A stretch of 64,000 nucleotides of DNA, taken from positions 1-64,000 of the forward strand of contig WQSG01000005.1 of the NCBI GenBank assembly GCA_009788055.1, given 5' to 3'. The position numbers were made by a program, and so were the translations under genes. Origin of the DNA: Defluviitaleaceae bacterium (GTDB taxonomy: Bacteria; Bacillota; Clostridia; Lachnospirales; WQUN01). Below the pieces are notes generated by a model, which did no database searches, was not told the origin of the DNA, and was given only the letters and a program-made list of their open reading frames with translations. Positions 17,668 to 26,428 of the stretch are shown one piece after another (the stretch's first letter is position 1; the number at the start of each line of letters is the position of its first letter).

Positions 17668-18637
17668 GTATAAGCCTCTGTTTGTCGCTTCGCACTTGAA
17701 AGCTGTTTGTCATTGTGAAGAAAGTTTCCGCGCCCACTTCGTCCAGCAAAGATATGATGTTGTCATCGGTTGGGCGTTCGGGATAAAATTCGTCTATCAT
17801 GGTGGGGCAGAACCCTGTGATTACGGCATATTGCGGGCTTACGGCTCTTATAAACCGTGGTGCGCGTCTGTCGAAACGCCCGTGCCGCTGAACTTTTAAG
17901 AAGTCGAAATCTGTATCCATAAATTCTTCGCAGTCCAGCAATAATTGTCTGCGGCCGGTGGTTGCGTCTGCCATAAACAGGAAATTATTGTTGCCGTGTT
18001 CCACGCGCACAACAATGGAGAAATCGTCCCCCGTGGGGATGAAATTTCCATCATTGTCGAATTGGTCTTCTTCTTCCAATTCAATATCATAGTCGTCGTT
18101 GATATCAATGCCGACGAAGGAGAAGTACGGCAAATCGGACGGGCACACAATAAAGTGGGCGTCATCCAAGCTGAAGCGGATTTCTTCCATTAATACGTGC
18201 GGCACAATACCCGCGTTTTGCACCGCTTCTTGGAAGCGGCGCGTGTGACGCGTATCCCTGCTGTAGTTTGGCACAATAACATTTTGTACTTCCAAAATAT
18301 TAATCACTTGGCTTGCGCCGCCAACATGGTCTGCGTCAAAATGCGTGATGATTAAATAATCCAGCGTCGTAATTCCGCGCCCCATAAGCGTGCCTGCAAT
18401 CGGGCCGCCGTGGCGGTTTTCGCCGGAGTCGATTAAAACGGCATGGTTTTCCGTCGTGATAAGAATAGCGTCCGCCCTGCCTATGCCAAAAACAAAAACT
18501 TCCATCATGCCCGCCATTTCGGATATCGGTTCCGGCTCGGGTTCAGGCACGTACCACGGCTGCATTTCTTCGCAATTGCAACCGCAGGCGGTAAGCAAAA
18601 ATAATAAAATCCCCGCTGCAAAAAATATTTTTTTCAT
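17660..18637 (-). CDS. Lipoprotein with ComEC-like metallo-beta-lactamase fold
   Basis: 325 residues. A signal peptide ends in lipobox LLTAC (lipidated Cys near 18), so it is likely anchored outside the membrane. The metallo-beta-lactamase motif THFDADHVGG near 98 is intact, and LIDSGENRHGG precedes it near 69. The domain is of the ComEC C-terminal type, in which soluble members are hydrolases acting on nucleic acid or small phosphodiesters. An acidic insert (about 180-200) is unusual. It overlaps tgt by 8 bp and begins the metallo-hydrolase-tgt-rmt run. Confidence 0.8.
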   Translation of the reverse strand: MKKIFFAAGILLFLLTACGCNCEEMQPWYVPEPEPEPISEMAGMMEVFVFGIGRADAILITTENHAVLIDSGENRHGGPIAGTLMGRGITTLDYLIITHFDADHVGGASQVINILEVQNVIVPNYSRDTRHTRRFQEAVQNAGIVPHVLMEEIRFSLDDAHFIVCPSDLPYFSFVGIDINDDYDIELEEEDQFDNDGNFIPTGDDFSIVVRVEHGNNNFLFMADATTGRRQLLLDCEEFMDTDFDFLKVQRHGRFDRRAPRFIRAVSPQYAVITGFCPTMIDEFYPERPTDDNIISLLDEVGAETFFTMTNSFQVRSDKQRLIRD

Positions 18638-18675
18638 TTAATACCCCTCCAGTATAGCGATTTCAGTTGAATCGT

Positions 18676-19536
18676 CTATAATTCTTTTAGCCGCAACATT
18701 GCGGAATAAATCTCTTTTTTTGACAACGCGCTGTTAATTTCGTGTAATTTTCGCGACGCGTCTCGCAAGGTGCAATCTGATTTTACCATAATATCAACCA
18801 ATTGTGACTCTAATGTTTGCGATTGGGCATCTTTTTCTTCGGAAGAATTTACTTCCAGCCCGCCCGCAAGATTAACCACGCAGGTGTATTCGCCTTTTTC
18901 GGAAGAAGGATTGCCGTCCAGCATGGTTGCAATTTCTGCCGCCGTTCCGCGATATATCATCTCGAATTTTTTTGAAATATCGTTGCATAAGCAAATTAAC
19001 GCGGTGGGGAAATTTTTTTCAATCAAGCCAACCGTTGCCGAAATTCGCTTTGGCGACTCATAAAAAACGATGGTTTCGTTTTCGCAAAACGCACTTGAAA
19101 GCACTTGCACCAACGCTTTCCCCCTCGGCAAAAAGCCCAAAAACGCAAACCGCGACGCTTCAAACCCACTAACCGACAGCGCGGCAACCACCGCACTAAC
19201 CCCGCAAACAGGCACAACCGTTATGCCCGCCGACGCCGCCGCTTCCACAAGCCTGTTCCCCGGGTCCGAAATGCACGGCGTCCCCGCATCCGAAACCAGC
19301 GCGACATTCTTCCCCTCCAGCAACGCACCAACAAAAAAGTTCCCCTTCTTCCCCTCATTAAATTTATGACAGGAAAACAGCGGAACTTTAATCCCAAAAT
19401 GCGCAAGCAAACCACGGCTGTGGCGCGTGTCCTCGGCGGCAACCATATCAACCTCGCCCAGCACCCTAACCGCCCGCGCCGTAATATCTTCCAAATTACC
19501 AATCGGCGTTGCCACGATATACAAAATGCCTTGCAC
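18676..19536 (-). CDS. rsmI: 16S rRNA (cytidine1402-2'-O)-methyltransferase
   Basis: 286 residues, normal length. It uses a GTG start; the ribosome-binding site is weak. The tetrapyrrole-methylase fold is marked by VATPIGNLEDITARAVR at 8-24, EDTRHSRGLL near 36, and VSDAGTPCISDPG near 80. RsmI methylates the 2'-O of C1402 in the decoding centre of 16S rRNA, three nucleotides from the G1405 target of the Rmt-like enzyme encoded 2.2 kb downstream on the same strand. Confidence 0.95.
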   Translation of the reverse strand: MQGILYIVATPIGNLEDITARAVRVLGEVDMVAAEDTRHSRGLLAHFGIKVPLFSCHKFNEGKKGNFFVGALLEGKNVALVSDAGTPCISDPGNRLVEAAASAGITVVPVCGVSAVVAALSVSGFEASRFAFLGFLPRGKALVQVLSSAFCENETIVFYESPKRISATVGLIEKNFPTALICLCNDISKKFEMIYRGTAAEIATMLDGNPSSEKGEYTCVVNLAGGLEVNSSEEKDAQSQTLESQLVDIMVKSDCTLRDASRKLHEINSALSKKEIYSAMLRLKEL

Positions 19537-19562
19537 TGCAACACAACTTTCGTAAAAAATTT

Positions 19563-20252
19563 TTACAGCACCACTTCCATATTGAAATCCGATTCAAATG
19601 ACGCGGTTGCGGCAATATCCATTGTACCCGTATTTCCGCCGATGTCAAAGGCTATGGAGGAAGCGGCGTTTTGAAATGCTGTTTTATTGAAAAGTGGGTT
19701 GTTTGGGTCGAAGCCGCCATTGTTGGCATGATACAGGAAATCGCGGCGCACGTAAATGCGGCGTTCTTGCATATCGCGGGCGCGACGGCGGCGTGCGTCT
19801 TTGGAATCGTCGCGGCGCGTGGTCTTCTCTTCTTGGATGGCACGTTCGCGGCGGCGAATTGCGGCAATTTGGCGGTCAACACGGTCTATTTTCAATTTTA
19901 TATCCATCGCCGTTGCACTGCGCGAACGCTCTTCCATATCGCTTCCATGAATTTCTGCAAGTTTTGCTTGAAGCCGCGCCCGTATCTGATGCGCACGCCC
20001 CAGCGAATCCGTATTGCTTAACCGCACAGACCCCTGCCGCCTTGGCCGCCGCTGTCTGCGCTGTTCTTGTTGCTGTTCTTGGATTCGGTTGTGTGCTTCC
20101 TTTAGCATATTGTTTTGATTCTCTTGCAAACGCCGCGCAATGTCTCTTGAATTTTCGCCGGGCGCAACAAAATTAAATGCCGCTGTGGCATTCTGCGCCC
20201 CGTTAGACCTGTCGCGTCTGTTTGTTAGCCCCGTTGGTGCTTGAATAATCAT
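19563..20252 (-). CDS. Arg/Gln-rich coiled-coil protein of unknown function
   Basis: 229 residues. The first 60 are low-complexity and Asn/Arg/Gln-rich. A highly charged helical segment (about 85-165, many RRR/EER runs) follows, then a Phe/Ala/Asn-rich C-terminus. There is no signal peptide and no membrane helix. The Arg-rich body could bind nucleic acid. It ends 27 bp before rsmI and may be co-transcribed with it. I do not recognise a family. Confidence 0.55.
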   Translation of the reverse strand: MIIQAPTGLTNRRDRSNGAQNATAAFNFVAPGENSRDIARRLQENQNNMLKEAHNRIQEQQQEQRRQRRPRRQGSVRLSNTDSLGRAHQIRARLQAKLAEIHGSDMEERSRSATAMDIKLKIDRVDRQIAAIRRRERAIQEEKTTRRDDSKDARRRRARDMQERRIYVRRDFLYHANNGGFDPNNPLFNKTAFQNAASSIAFDIGGNTGTMDIAATASFESDFNMEVVL

Positions 20253-20346
20253 TTAGCATCCCTGCTTTCAAGTTAATTCCCCTATATATTTATCGTACCT
20301 TTTCGGAAAATTTCTTAGCTTTTTTTAAATGAAATGCGAAAAAATG

Positions 20347-20382
20347 CAAAAAAAAAGAGCCGGAAAATTCCGACTCTTTTTT
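20347..20382 (-). terminator. Rho-independent terminator of the large secreted protein gene
   Basis: AAAAAGAGCCGGAA pairs with TTCCGACTCTTTTT around a 3-nt loop with one mismatch. On the minus strand a run of T follows the stem. It lies 12 bp past the stop codon of 20394-23480. Confidence 0.85.
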
Positions 20383-20393
20383 ATTAGAGGAGA

Positions 20394-23300
20394 TTATCCC
20401 AAGGTAACTGTTCTTCCGTCACCTTCGATGGGTACTCCGAAGATTGTTGCAAGGAAGCGTGCAGGAACATAGCTACGTCCGCCGATAACAACGGGTTGGA
20501 TGTTGCCTGCAAGTGCGCCTTGGCCTGCGCCTGTTGCAATGTCAACGGGGTTGCCGTTTACCATTGCTACGGGGCTGTCAAGTGTGAGCACTACTGTTTG
20601 GCTTTGGCCGCCTCTGTCCATACCTGTGAAGGAAGCTGTACGTGCTACTTCGTTCCACTCAACGCTTGCGCCGATGAAATCTGCGAAAACGCGGGGGTTA
20701 ATCATAGAGGATGCAATGCCGGGTGCAACTGTTGGGAACGCTACAGCTTGGATATAAACGCCGTCTACGTTAACCATAGATGCTGTTGTGAACATACGAC
20801 GTTGGAATGCACCGGGTGCGTGTACGCCGGGAAGTCCCGGAGGTGCGGGGTCGTCGATTACTGCCATGCCGCCTACTTCAAGAACAAGTGCATCGTAAGG
20901 CATATTGTAGAAACGTCCGCGAAGTGCGTAGTCTGAAAGCAAGTGTTCGTCATCGAAGTCTCTTCTGTTTGTGATACCTCTGCCTGCGGCATAGTCAAAG
21001 TAGTCTGTGTCGCCAAGGATAAGGTCACTGTTTGCAGAGATTTCAGGGCCGTATACAACTACGTGCCACTCGATACCGGGTACGGTTGGACCTGCAACAT
21101 ACACTTCATCGAAGGTAATTACTGCGGGTGTACCGTGTGATGTGCTGCGAACTTCGAAGCCGATGATATCGTCATCGCGCAGTTCTCTTAACTCAAAACC
21201 GCTGTCTTCGTTGATGCTGGGTTCGCCAAGCCACAATTGCATATCTGCCAATTGACCGAAGTTTACTTCGCGGCCGTTTTGAACTGCTTGAAGTGCAAAG
21301 CGAAGTTCGTAGCCGTGGTCAAGAAGACCGTATTCTGCTTCTGTGATTGTGAAACCTGCAACAGGTGTAAGAGCAAGAACGTCGAATGCATTACGTGTAA
21401 TGCGTACGGGTTCGGATTGTGTTACGGTGATGGGGTCGTATGCGGTTGCAATTGTTGCTGTACCTTCGTAGAAACCGTTGCGGTATACGCGAACATCAAC
21501 ATCGCTACCGTGTTTTGCTTCGAAGCCTGCTTCAACACTTATCATAAGTGCGATATCCATACGACGAAGACGTGATTGTGCTTCGGGGTTAGCGGGTCTG
21601 GTTGCGAAAGAAACTGAACCGTCATCGTTAAATTCGTGAAGTGCGGGGATGAAGAAATCAGGGCGGATAAAGTTACCCCAGCTGAATGTGTCTGCATTTT
21701 CGCCATCGCGGCCTGCGCGGATTCTGGCGTCTACAATGCGTACGCCTTCAACTGCGGGAACAAGCTCGTAACGGTCAAGTGTGCGGAACAGGTTGCCTTG
21801 GATTACTTCAGCGATACGGATGGTGTGGTTGCCTCCGTTTAACCAGCGGTCTGTATCTGCAAAAGCAAGTCCGCTTTGTTCGTTCATAAGAGCCAAGTCA
21901 CGTGTTTCAACAGACCAACCGCCTGAACGTACTTCTTGAACTGCTGCAGGACCGGAGATGTTAAGTTCGCCTTCAAAGTCAAGTGTTGCAACTACAAGGC
22001 CTGTTGTTCTCCAGTGAGAAGCTTCGTTTGTGCGCTCTGTCCACCAAGAACCTGCGGGGTGTCTCCATGTTTGTGCGGGAGAACCTGTTACATGACCCAA
22101 AGAACCGGAGCCATGGCTGTCAAGGCGTGGGTTTGGTGCGCCAAGGCTTTGTCCGCCTGACCATACCAAGTGACCGGGTGCGCCCAAAACGTCACCAACA
22201 TATACGTCGATTGCTACGTTGCCTGTTGTTGCCGCGTTGCGCAAGGGGATAAGGCTAAGACCGCGAAGTGTAACTTCTGCGGGTTGTGTTCTTGCGGTAA
22301 AGGTTGTGCCTCTGCCGGAAGTATTAACACGAAGGATAAGTTCGTTTCTGTTTGTGTTTTCGTTAACGAAGGGGTTTGTAGCAATTCCGCTTGCCGCAGG
22401 AAGGCTTACAATTTCTACTTCCCATTGGTCTGCGTGTTGACCTTCGTTGTTGCGTGCTGCAAATGAAGTGTTACCTTCTGCGCGAAGACCGCCAACAAGG
22501 TTGCCTTCTGCGTCCCATCTGTCACGTGTGTAACCAAGAAGGGGGTCTGCATCCCAGCGGAAGCCGCGGGGTGCAACCAAACGAACGTGGAAACCGTTGT
22601 TTGTTGTTCCGGGTTCGGGTGAAAGGATACGGCCTACGATTTCTTCACGGATTCTGATGCCGGAAAGAACAGCAACACCGCTCATGGGAACTACGCTTGC
22701 TGCGGTAATGTTTACGCCGTTACCCCAGCCTGTGAACATGGACACGCCGTCTACAAGTGTAACTGAGCGTGGTGTTCTTGTGCCTTCACCTTCACGAAGG
22801 TAGATAGACATTGCAGCATCGTCTTCGCTTGCGCGCATACCTGCAATTGTTACGTCAATCCAGCCTTCAAGGGTTGGAAGTTCACCGGGGATAGACCCTG
22901 CGATAGAACCCCATGCAGCACCGAACAGGTTAACTTGAACTGTTCTGTAAAAGTCTGCGTGTACCCATGCTGCGGGGAAGTTGTTTTCACGTGCTGTTGC
23001 ATTCCATGCCCAACCGTTAGAACCGGGACGGCTACGGCTAAGGAAGTCTTGGTTTGCACGGGTGTTTGCAATGCTGTTTAAGTGATTGAAAAATTCTGTG
23101 TTGCCTGCTGTTTCACCTTCAACGCGGAAGTTAGGGCCTGCGTGGAAGTGGAATTGTACAGCCGCGCTTGATGTGAAAGTACCACCAACAAGTCCGGATG
23201 CGAAACCTACTTCGGAAGCGTTTGCGCCACCTTCAAGTGTGAAGTCAAGTACTGCCATAGCACCTGTATCAAGTGACAAGTTAGACAGTGCGTTTGCGTC

Positions 23301-23480
23301 TATACGGAATGTAAATGCATAGTCGCTTGTGGGTTGGCTTGGTGCCGTGTTTGGTGCGATATTCCACACCGGTGCATTTCTTGGGTCACGCATAGAACCG
23401 GGGCGTGCGCCAAATAAGTTCATGGGCAGTAAGGACATTACCATAACTACTGCCAAGAGTAAGGCTACTTTCTTTTTCAT
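20394..23480 (-). CDS. Large secreted protein with C-terminal copper-amine-oxidase-like stalk domain
   Basis: 1028 residues. A clear signal peptide (1-25) is followed by a mostly beta, Asn/Gly-rich body with several cohesin- or Ig-like stretches, and a C-terminal domain (about 910-1028) of the copper amine oxidase N-terminal-like type. That domain shows INPRVFADFIGASVEWNE, VVIGGRSYVPARFLATIFG and GRTVTL. In Clostridia this domain usually marks cell-wall or S-layer-associated proteins and is not an oxidase. Codon use is noticeably more uniform than in the neighbours, which with the strong promoter and leader suggests high expression. I infer a major envelope protein. Confidence 0.75.
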   Translation of the reverse strand: MKKKVALLLAVVMVMSLLPMNLFGARPGSMRDPRNAPVWNIAPNTAPSQPTSDYAFTFRIDANALSNLSLDTGAMAVLDFTLEGGANASEVGFASGLVGGTFTSSAAVQFHFHAGPNFRVEGETAGNTEFFNHLNSIANTRANQDFLSRSRPGSNGWAWNATARENNFPAAWVHADFYRTVQVNLFGAAWGSIAGSIPGELPTLEGWIDVTIAGMRASEDDAAMSIYLREGEGTRTPRSVTLVDGVSMFTGWGNGVNITAASVVPMSGVAVLSGIRIREEIVGRILSPEPGTTNNGFHVRLVAPRGFRWDADPLLGYTRDRWDAEGNLVGGLRAEGNTSFAARNNEGQHADQWEVEIVSLPAASGIATNPFVNENTNRNELILRVNTSGRGTTFTARTQPAEVTLRGLSLIPLRNAATTGNVAIDVYVGDVLGAPGHLVWSGGQSLGAPNPRLDSHGSGSLGHVTGSPAQTWRHPAGSWWTERTNEASHWRTTGLVVATLDFEGELNISGPAAVQEVRSGGWSVETRDLALMNEQSGLAFADTDRWLNGGNHTIRIAEVIQGNLFRTLDRYELVPAVEGVRIVDARIRAGRDGENADTFSWGNFIRPDFFIPALHEFNDDGSVSFATRPANPEAQSRLRRMDIALMISVEAGFEAKHGSDVDVRVYRNGFYEGTATIATAYDPITVTQSEPVRITRNAFDVLALTPVAGFTITEAEYGLLDHGYELRFALQAVQNGREVNFGQLADMQLWLGEPSINEDSGFELRELRDDDIIGFEVRSTSHGTPAVITFDEVYVAGPTVPGIEWHVVVYGPEISANSDLILGDTDYFDYAAGRGITNRRDFDDEHLLSDYALRGRFYNMPYDALVLEVGGMAVIDDPAPPGLPGVHAPGAFQRRMFTTASMVNVDGVYIQAVAFPTVAPGIASSMINPRVFADFIGASVEWNEVARTASFTGMDRGGQSQTVVLTLDSPVAMVNGNPVDIATGAGQGALAGNIQPVVIGGRSYVPARFLATIFGVPIEGDGRTVTLG

Positions 23481-23710
23481 AATTTCTCCTTTCGGTTTTT
23501 GAAACTGCGTAAAATTGTTACGCTCATATTTTCGCTTCTTTCGCGCCGCTTCCCTCGCGCTTCTTGTGTGGCGCAGGGTGCAATGATTATGTCATTGCCG
23601 TTGGAAGCGATGCGCCTGTGGGCTGTTGCCCTGTTACTTTGCTTTTTTAGGGCGAAAGCCCATTGGGTGAAACGACGGTACTTTGGCTTCATTTTTGCCG
23701 TTTCCCGCAA
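23477..23710 (-). CDS. Possible leader ORF upstream of the secreted protein
   Basis: A 77-codon frame starts at TTG, 9 nt past an excellent GGAGG, and ends TTATGA, so its stop overlaps the ATG of the secreted protein gene. The product would be very basic (ALKKQSNRATAHRRIASNG...). The downstream gene also has its own AAAGGAG. The frame lies in a region with several potential RNA stems, so it may be an untranslated structured leader that happens to be open. Confidence 0.3.
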   Translation of the reverse strand: MRETAKMKPKYRRFTQWAFALKKQSNRATAHRRIASNGNDIIIAPCATQEARGKRRERSENMSVTILRSFKNRKEKL

Positions 23711-23785
23711 AAACCGATACCTCCTTTCAAATACTTTCGATTTGAACAAGTGACGGAGGTGGTAACATCTTCCTCGTCACGTTGT
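23481..23785 (-). promoter_or_regulatory. Structured 5' leader of the secreted protein mRNA
   Basis: About 300 nt from the inferred transcription start to the ATG. On the minus strand it can form GGGC-TTTC-GCCC, GGGC-AACA-GCCC, and a larger stem GGCGCA...TGCGCC enclosing CAATGA-CATAA-TCATTG. It does not match the riboswitch classes I can recall, including both c-di-GMP types. Control of translation or mRNA stability is inferred. Confidence 0.45.
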
Positions 23786-23792
23786 TGATGAG

Positions 23793-23821
23793 ACTATAGC
23801 ATTTCAGAAAAATTAGGTCAA
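23793..23821 (-). promoter_or_regulatory. Sigma-A promoter of the large secreted protein
   Basis: Minus strand TTGACC (23816-23821), 17-bp spacer, TATAGT (23793-23798). Both boxes differ from consensus by one base. Confidence 0.75.
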
Positions 23822-23953
23822 TGCAAAAATGCAATGTGTAAAGAAACTGTAACCAAATACATATCTCTTTGCACAACACCATCACACTTTTCTAAAATGC
23901 CGCAAGGGAGTGTACCACGCCACACATACCCAATTCAACCTATTTTGTTGAAT

Positions 23954-23970
23954 TGTAACAAAGCTGTAAC
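23954..23970. promoter_or_regulatory. Possible PhoP/OmpR-type direct repeat
   Basis: TGTAAC occurs at 23954-23959 and 23965-23970, an 11-bp period typical of OmpR/PhoP-family dimers. It is about 135 bp upstream of the 23793 promoter. Looser copies lie nearby. The rest of 23830-24085 holds nothing else I can identify. Confidence 0.3.
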
Positions 23971-24085
23971 ATTATGAAAATTTTTTGCCTTGTTTTCGCG
24001 TGTTCTTCCTTAAATCTCTGCCATCCTATTATTTGAACAGTTTGGTTTTTTATCCTTGTTGTTTTTTTATGTAACGAAATTGTAA

Positions 24086-24116
24086 TAAAAAAGCCATCCT
24101 TCGGGGGAAGAATGGC
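24086..24116 (-). terminator. Terminator of the retropepsin-like gene
   Basis: GCCATCCTTC and GAAGAATGGC (24093-24102 and 24107-24116) pair with one mismatch. On the minus strand the stem is followed by TTTTTT. Confidence 0.8.
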
Positions 24117-24123
24117 AGTGATG

Positions 24124-24534
24124 CTAATTTTTTAATTCCATATATTTTCCATCGGCTAAGTTGAAATTCACATTGCCGAATTGTTTAAGAACCGATGTGC
24201 CCAATAGGTCGTTGGTTTTGCGGGTTGCGTGGCACATTGCGCGAACATCGCATATATGCCCAAGCTGATTTTTTCCCGAGTACAAAGATACCGCACCCAA
24301 ATTTTTAAATTCGCTTTTTTTTCCGCTTGCAAGCCTACCTGTTTCACCGAGTAGTTTTGATAAGTCTGTGAATTCTGTGGATATATTCAGCCGCTTTAAT
24401 GTACTGTGGCTTAATATCACGGAATCGCACCCTGTATCTACCTTAAACATAACTTGCCGCATCTGCCCGTTCAAAAGCACCCACACGGGAACAAACCATT
24501 GATTGTTCGGGTCAACAGCCAATTTTAATTTCAT
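24124..24534 (-). CDS. Retropepsin-like aspartyl protease family protein
   Basis: 136 residues. FKVDTGCDSVILS near 31 carries the D-T-G active-site triad, followed by a flap-like region and LLGTSVLKQFGNVNFNLADG near 110, which is the second half of a single-chain retropepsin fold. Bacterial members act as dimers; few have known substrates. There is no signal peptide, so it would act in the cytoplasm. The gene next upstream (24551-24793) is 16 bp away, so the two are probably co-transcribed. Confidence 0.75.
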   Translation of the reverse strand: MKLKLAVDPNNQWFVPVWVLLNGQMRQVMFKVDTGCDSVILSHSTLKRLNISTEFTDLSKLLGETGRLASGKKSEFKNLGAVSLYSGKNQLGHICDVRAMCHATRKTNDLLGTSVLKQFGNVNFNLADGKYMELKN

Positions 24535-24550
24535 AATCCACCCCCTGCTT

Positions 24551-24793
24551 TCAGTCTATGAATATATCACCAACACACAATTGCTTTTCTGTGCCGCCAA
24601 CCAGCAAAGTATCTGTTCCGCCAAGTTCTATTTCTGCCGCCGCATTTCCTGCTTCTTCGTTATCCCCTATAAACCTGATAATGCCGCCTTCTGCCCCAAT
24701 GTATTCGCCATAGGTTAAATCCGTAAGCACCACCCAGCGGCATTCGCTTTGGTTTAAAATTTGCTCTGTTGTTACATAATCGCCTATTTTCAT
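24551..24793 (-). CDS. Small hypothetical protein, beta-rich
   Basis: 80 residues from the ATG of MKIGDYVTTEQI. ATGs 12 and 24 bp upstream, beside GGAAAGGATGG, are alternative starts. The sequence alternates hydrophobic and charged residues (WVVLTDLTYGEYIGAEGGII; TDTLLVGGTEKQLCVGDIF) as in small beta-barrels. No family is recognised. It lies 16 bp upstream of the retropepsin-like gene and may serve with it. Confidence 0.55.
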   Translation of the reverse strand: MKIGDYVTTEQILNQSECRWVVLTDLTYGEYIGAEGGIIRFIGDNEEAGNAAAEIELGGTDTLLVGGTEKQLCVGDIFID

Positions 24794-24877
24794 TGTGCAT
24801 ACCATCCTTTCCTTCATTGCATTCTGCGCGGTGGGCTAAGGGTGTGTCAAATATTTTTCAGACGAACGAAAAATTAC

Positions 24878-24907
24878 TTGACGTGACGTAGTAGTTTGCG
24901 CTATACT
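24878..24907 (+). promoter_or_regulatory. Promoter and likely operator of the padR unit
   Basis: TTGACG (24878-24883), 18-bp spacer, TATACT (24902-24907). GACGTAGTA occurs at 24885-24893 and 24921-24929, and TGACGT/ACGTCA form an inverted pair (24884-24889, 24915-24920). This is suited to autoregulation by the PadR protein. Confidence 0.65.
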
Positions 24908-24950
24908 CATTACAACGTCAGACGTAGTAAAAATTTGAGGAGGTAATTTC

Positions 24951-25295
24951 TTGGGCGACATCACGATAAGCAGTGATGTAATGCGCGGGTATATAGACTT
25001 AATTATCCTGCGGGTGCTTTGTGACGGAGACTCGTATGGATATGCGATTTCCAAAACAGTAACCGACCTGTCGGACGGCAGATATATAATGAAGGAAACC
25101 ACATTATACTCCGCGTTTTCACGGCTGGAAAAACTGGGGTACGTGCGCTCGTATCCCGGCTCTGTTTCCGGCGGGCGAGAGCGAACGTACTACGCATTAA
25201 CGCCGGAAGGTTCGCAACACTACCTATATAAGTGTGACGAATGGGGCGCGACGCAAGATTTGATTTCAAAATTCATAAAACGAGAGGACGATTAA
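24951..25295 (+). CDS. PadR-family transcriptional regulator
   Basis: 114 residues from a TTG start behind GAGGAGG. A winged helix (about 10-90) has the PadR pattern: GYIDLIILRVLCDGDSYGYAI, ETTLYSAFSRLEKLGYV, and GGRERTYYALTPEG for the wing. PadR proteins are dimeric repressors released by ligands. It lies 2 bp before a HAAS-domain membrane protein, a pairing found widely in Firmicutes, where the regulator controls the membrane protein. Confidence 0.93.
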   Translation: MGDITISSDVMRGYIDLIILRVLCDGDSYGYAISKTVTDLSDGRYIMKETTLYSAFSRLEKLGYVRSYPGSVSGGRERTYYALTPEGSQHYLYKCDEWGATQDLISKFIKREDD

Positions 25296-25297
25296 CA

Positions 25298-26197
25298 ATG
25301 GACGTGATTAAAAATTACATTGACAATGTTTTCGCGGCGTATCCGCAAACCGACGAGGTGCTGGCACTGAAAAAAAATATGCTTGCAGACATGGAAGAAA
25401 AATACACCGCCCTGCGTCAGAACGGCAAAACCGAACACGAAGCCGCCTACAGCGTAATTGCCGACTTCGGAAATATGGAAGAAATAACCGCAGAACTTGG
25501 GCTGGAGGGCAAAAGCACCGCCGAAACACTTTTCCTACCCATGGACGATGCCCGCAACTATCTTAAAAAATCCAAGCAAAGCGGCATAATAACAGGGCTT
25601 GGCGTTTGGTTAATCATCTTTGGGGTTTCTACCACGATAGTGCTTGACGAAAACGTAATCCCCATGTTTGTGGCAATCGCAATCGCCGTTACAATGTTTA
25701 TCGTGAACAGTGCCCGCATGAGCAAATACGAACCCTATGACGAAACCACCCTGCGCTTCGACAAAGACACTGCCGAACGTCTTTCGGAAAAACACGCCGC
25801 CTTCATGCCCCGATACACCGCCATGATTGCCGTCGGCGTTGCCCTTATCATCCTAGCCGTCGGCGCAGTTGCCTCCGTTGACCTTGCAATACCCGTCTTC
25901 CTAAACATCATCGGATTCTCCGTTTTCCTCTTCATCGTCGCCGCCACTTACAGCTCCGCGTTTGACGCCCTCCTTGGCAAGGGCGACTACACCAACAAAG
26001 TCGCAAACAAAAAAGCCGACGGCATTATTGGAACAGTTGCCGCCATCTACTGGCCTTTAGTGTCTGCCCTTGGCGTAGGGCTACTGTTTCTAGGCGTTGA
26101 CAACTTCTGGATAGTCTGGCCCGTTGCAGGTATCATCTTCGGCGGAATTTGCGGCGGCATTGCCGTCTGGGCCGAGGCAAAGAAAAAGGGTGAATAA
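25298..26197 (+). CDS. HAAS-domain (permease prefix) membrane protein
   Basis: 299 residues from the ATG 2 bp past the padR stop. Residues 1-75 form the cytoplasmic HAAS/permease-prefix domain (MEEKYTALRQNGKTEHEAA, VIADFGNMEEITAELG). Six hydrophobic segments follow, at about 100-118, 122-140, 180-200, 205-230, 250-268 and 272-290. Proteins of this kind are co-expressed with PadR regulators. They are thought to sense or modulate the membrane; the mechanism is unknown. Confidence 0.8.
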   Translation: MDVIKNYIDNVFAAYPQTDEVLALKKNMLADMEEKYTALRQNGKTEHEAAYSVIADFGNMEEITAELGLEGKSTAETLFLPMDDARNYLKKSKQSGIITGLGVWLIIFGVSTTIVLDENVIPMFVAIAIAVTMFIVNSARMSKYEPYDETTLRFDKDTAERLSEKHAAFMPRYTAMIAVGVALIILAVGAVASVDLAIPVFLNIIGFSVFLFIVAATYSSAFDALLGKGDYTNKVANKKADGIIGTVAAIYWPLVSALGVGLLFLGVDNFWIVWPVAGIIFGGICGGIAVWAEAKKKGE

Positions 26198-26205
26198 TAA
26201 ATGTG

Positions 26206-26250
26206 AAGACCTCGGGGCAATGAAGTGAGCGGTTTACCGCGAACGGCACC
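26206..26250. repeat. Dispersed modular repeat, copy 6 (partial)
   Basis: AAGACCTCGGGGC followed by the AATGAAGTGAGCGG...CGAACGGCACC module, then the match stops. It starts 9 bp after the stop of the HAAS gene. Confidence 0.7.
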
Positions 26251-26263
26251 TCCCTCAATGTTT

Positions 26264-26316
26264 AAAAAAAGCCCCCTTCGCCTTATTGCAAAAATTTGCA
26301 ACAACGCGAAGGGGGC
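26264..26316 (-). terminator. Terminator of the DtxR-type regulator gene
   Basis: GCCCCCTTCGC (26271-26281) and GCGAAGGGGGC (26306-26316) are perfectly complementary, and an inner TTGCAAAAATTTGCAA can also pair. On the minus strand seven T follow the stem. Confidence 0.8.
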
Positions 26317-26428
26317 GCACCGGAAAAGTGGTATTGCTTGCATGGCTTACAAAATTCTAAATGGTCAGTGGTCGCTAAAGGGGAGTTAGCAATCACTAAC
26401 CAAGTTATATCAGGCTAACTTATTTTTG

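Noticed and set aside
8710-20252. Relationship between the small polar proteins at 8710-9129 and 19563-20252
   Set aside because: Both contain a short LGRAH stretch and are polar, but nothing else aligns; this is too little to call homology.
23481-23785. Leader as a c-di-GMP, SAM or cobalamin riboswitch
   Set aside because: The conserved cores of these classes could not be found; only generic stems are visible.
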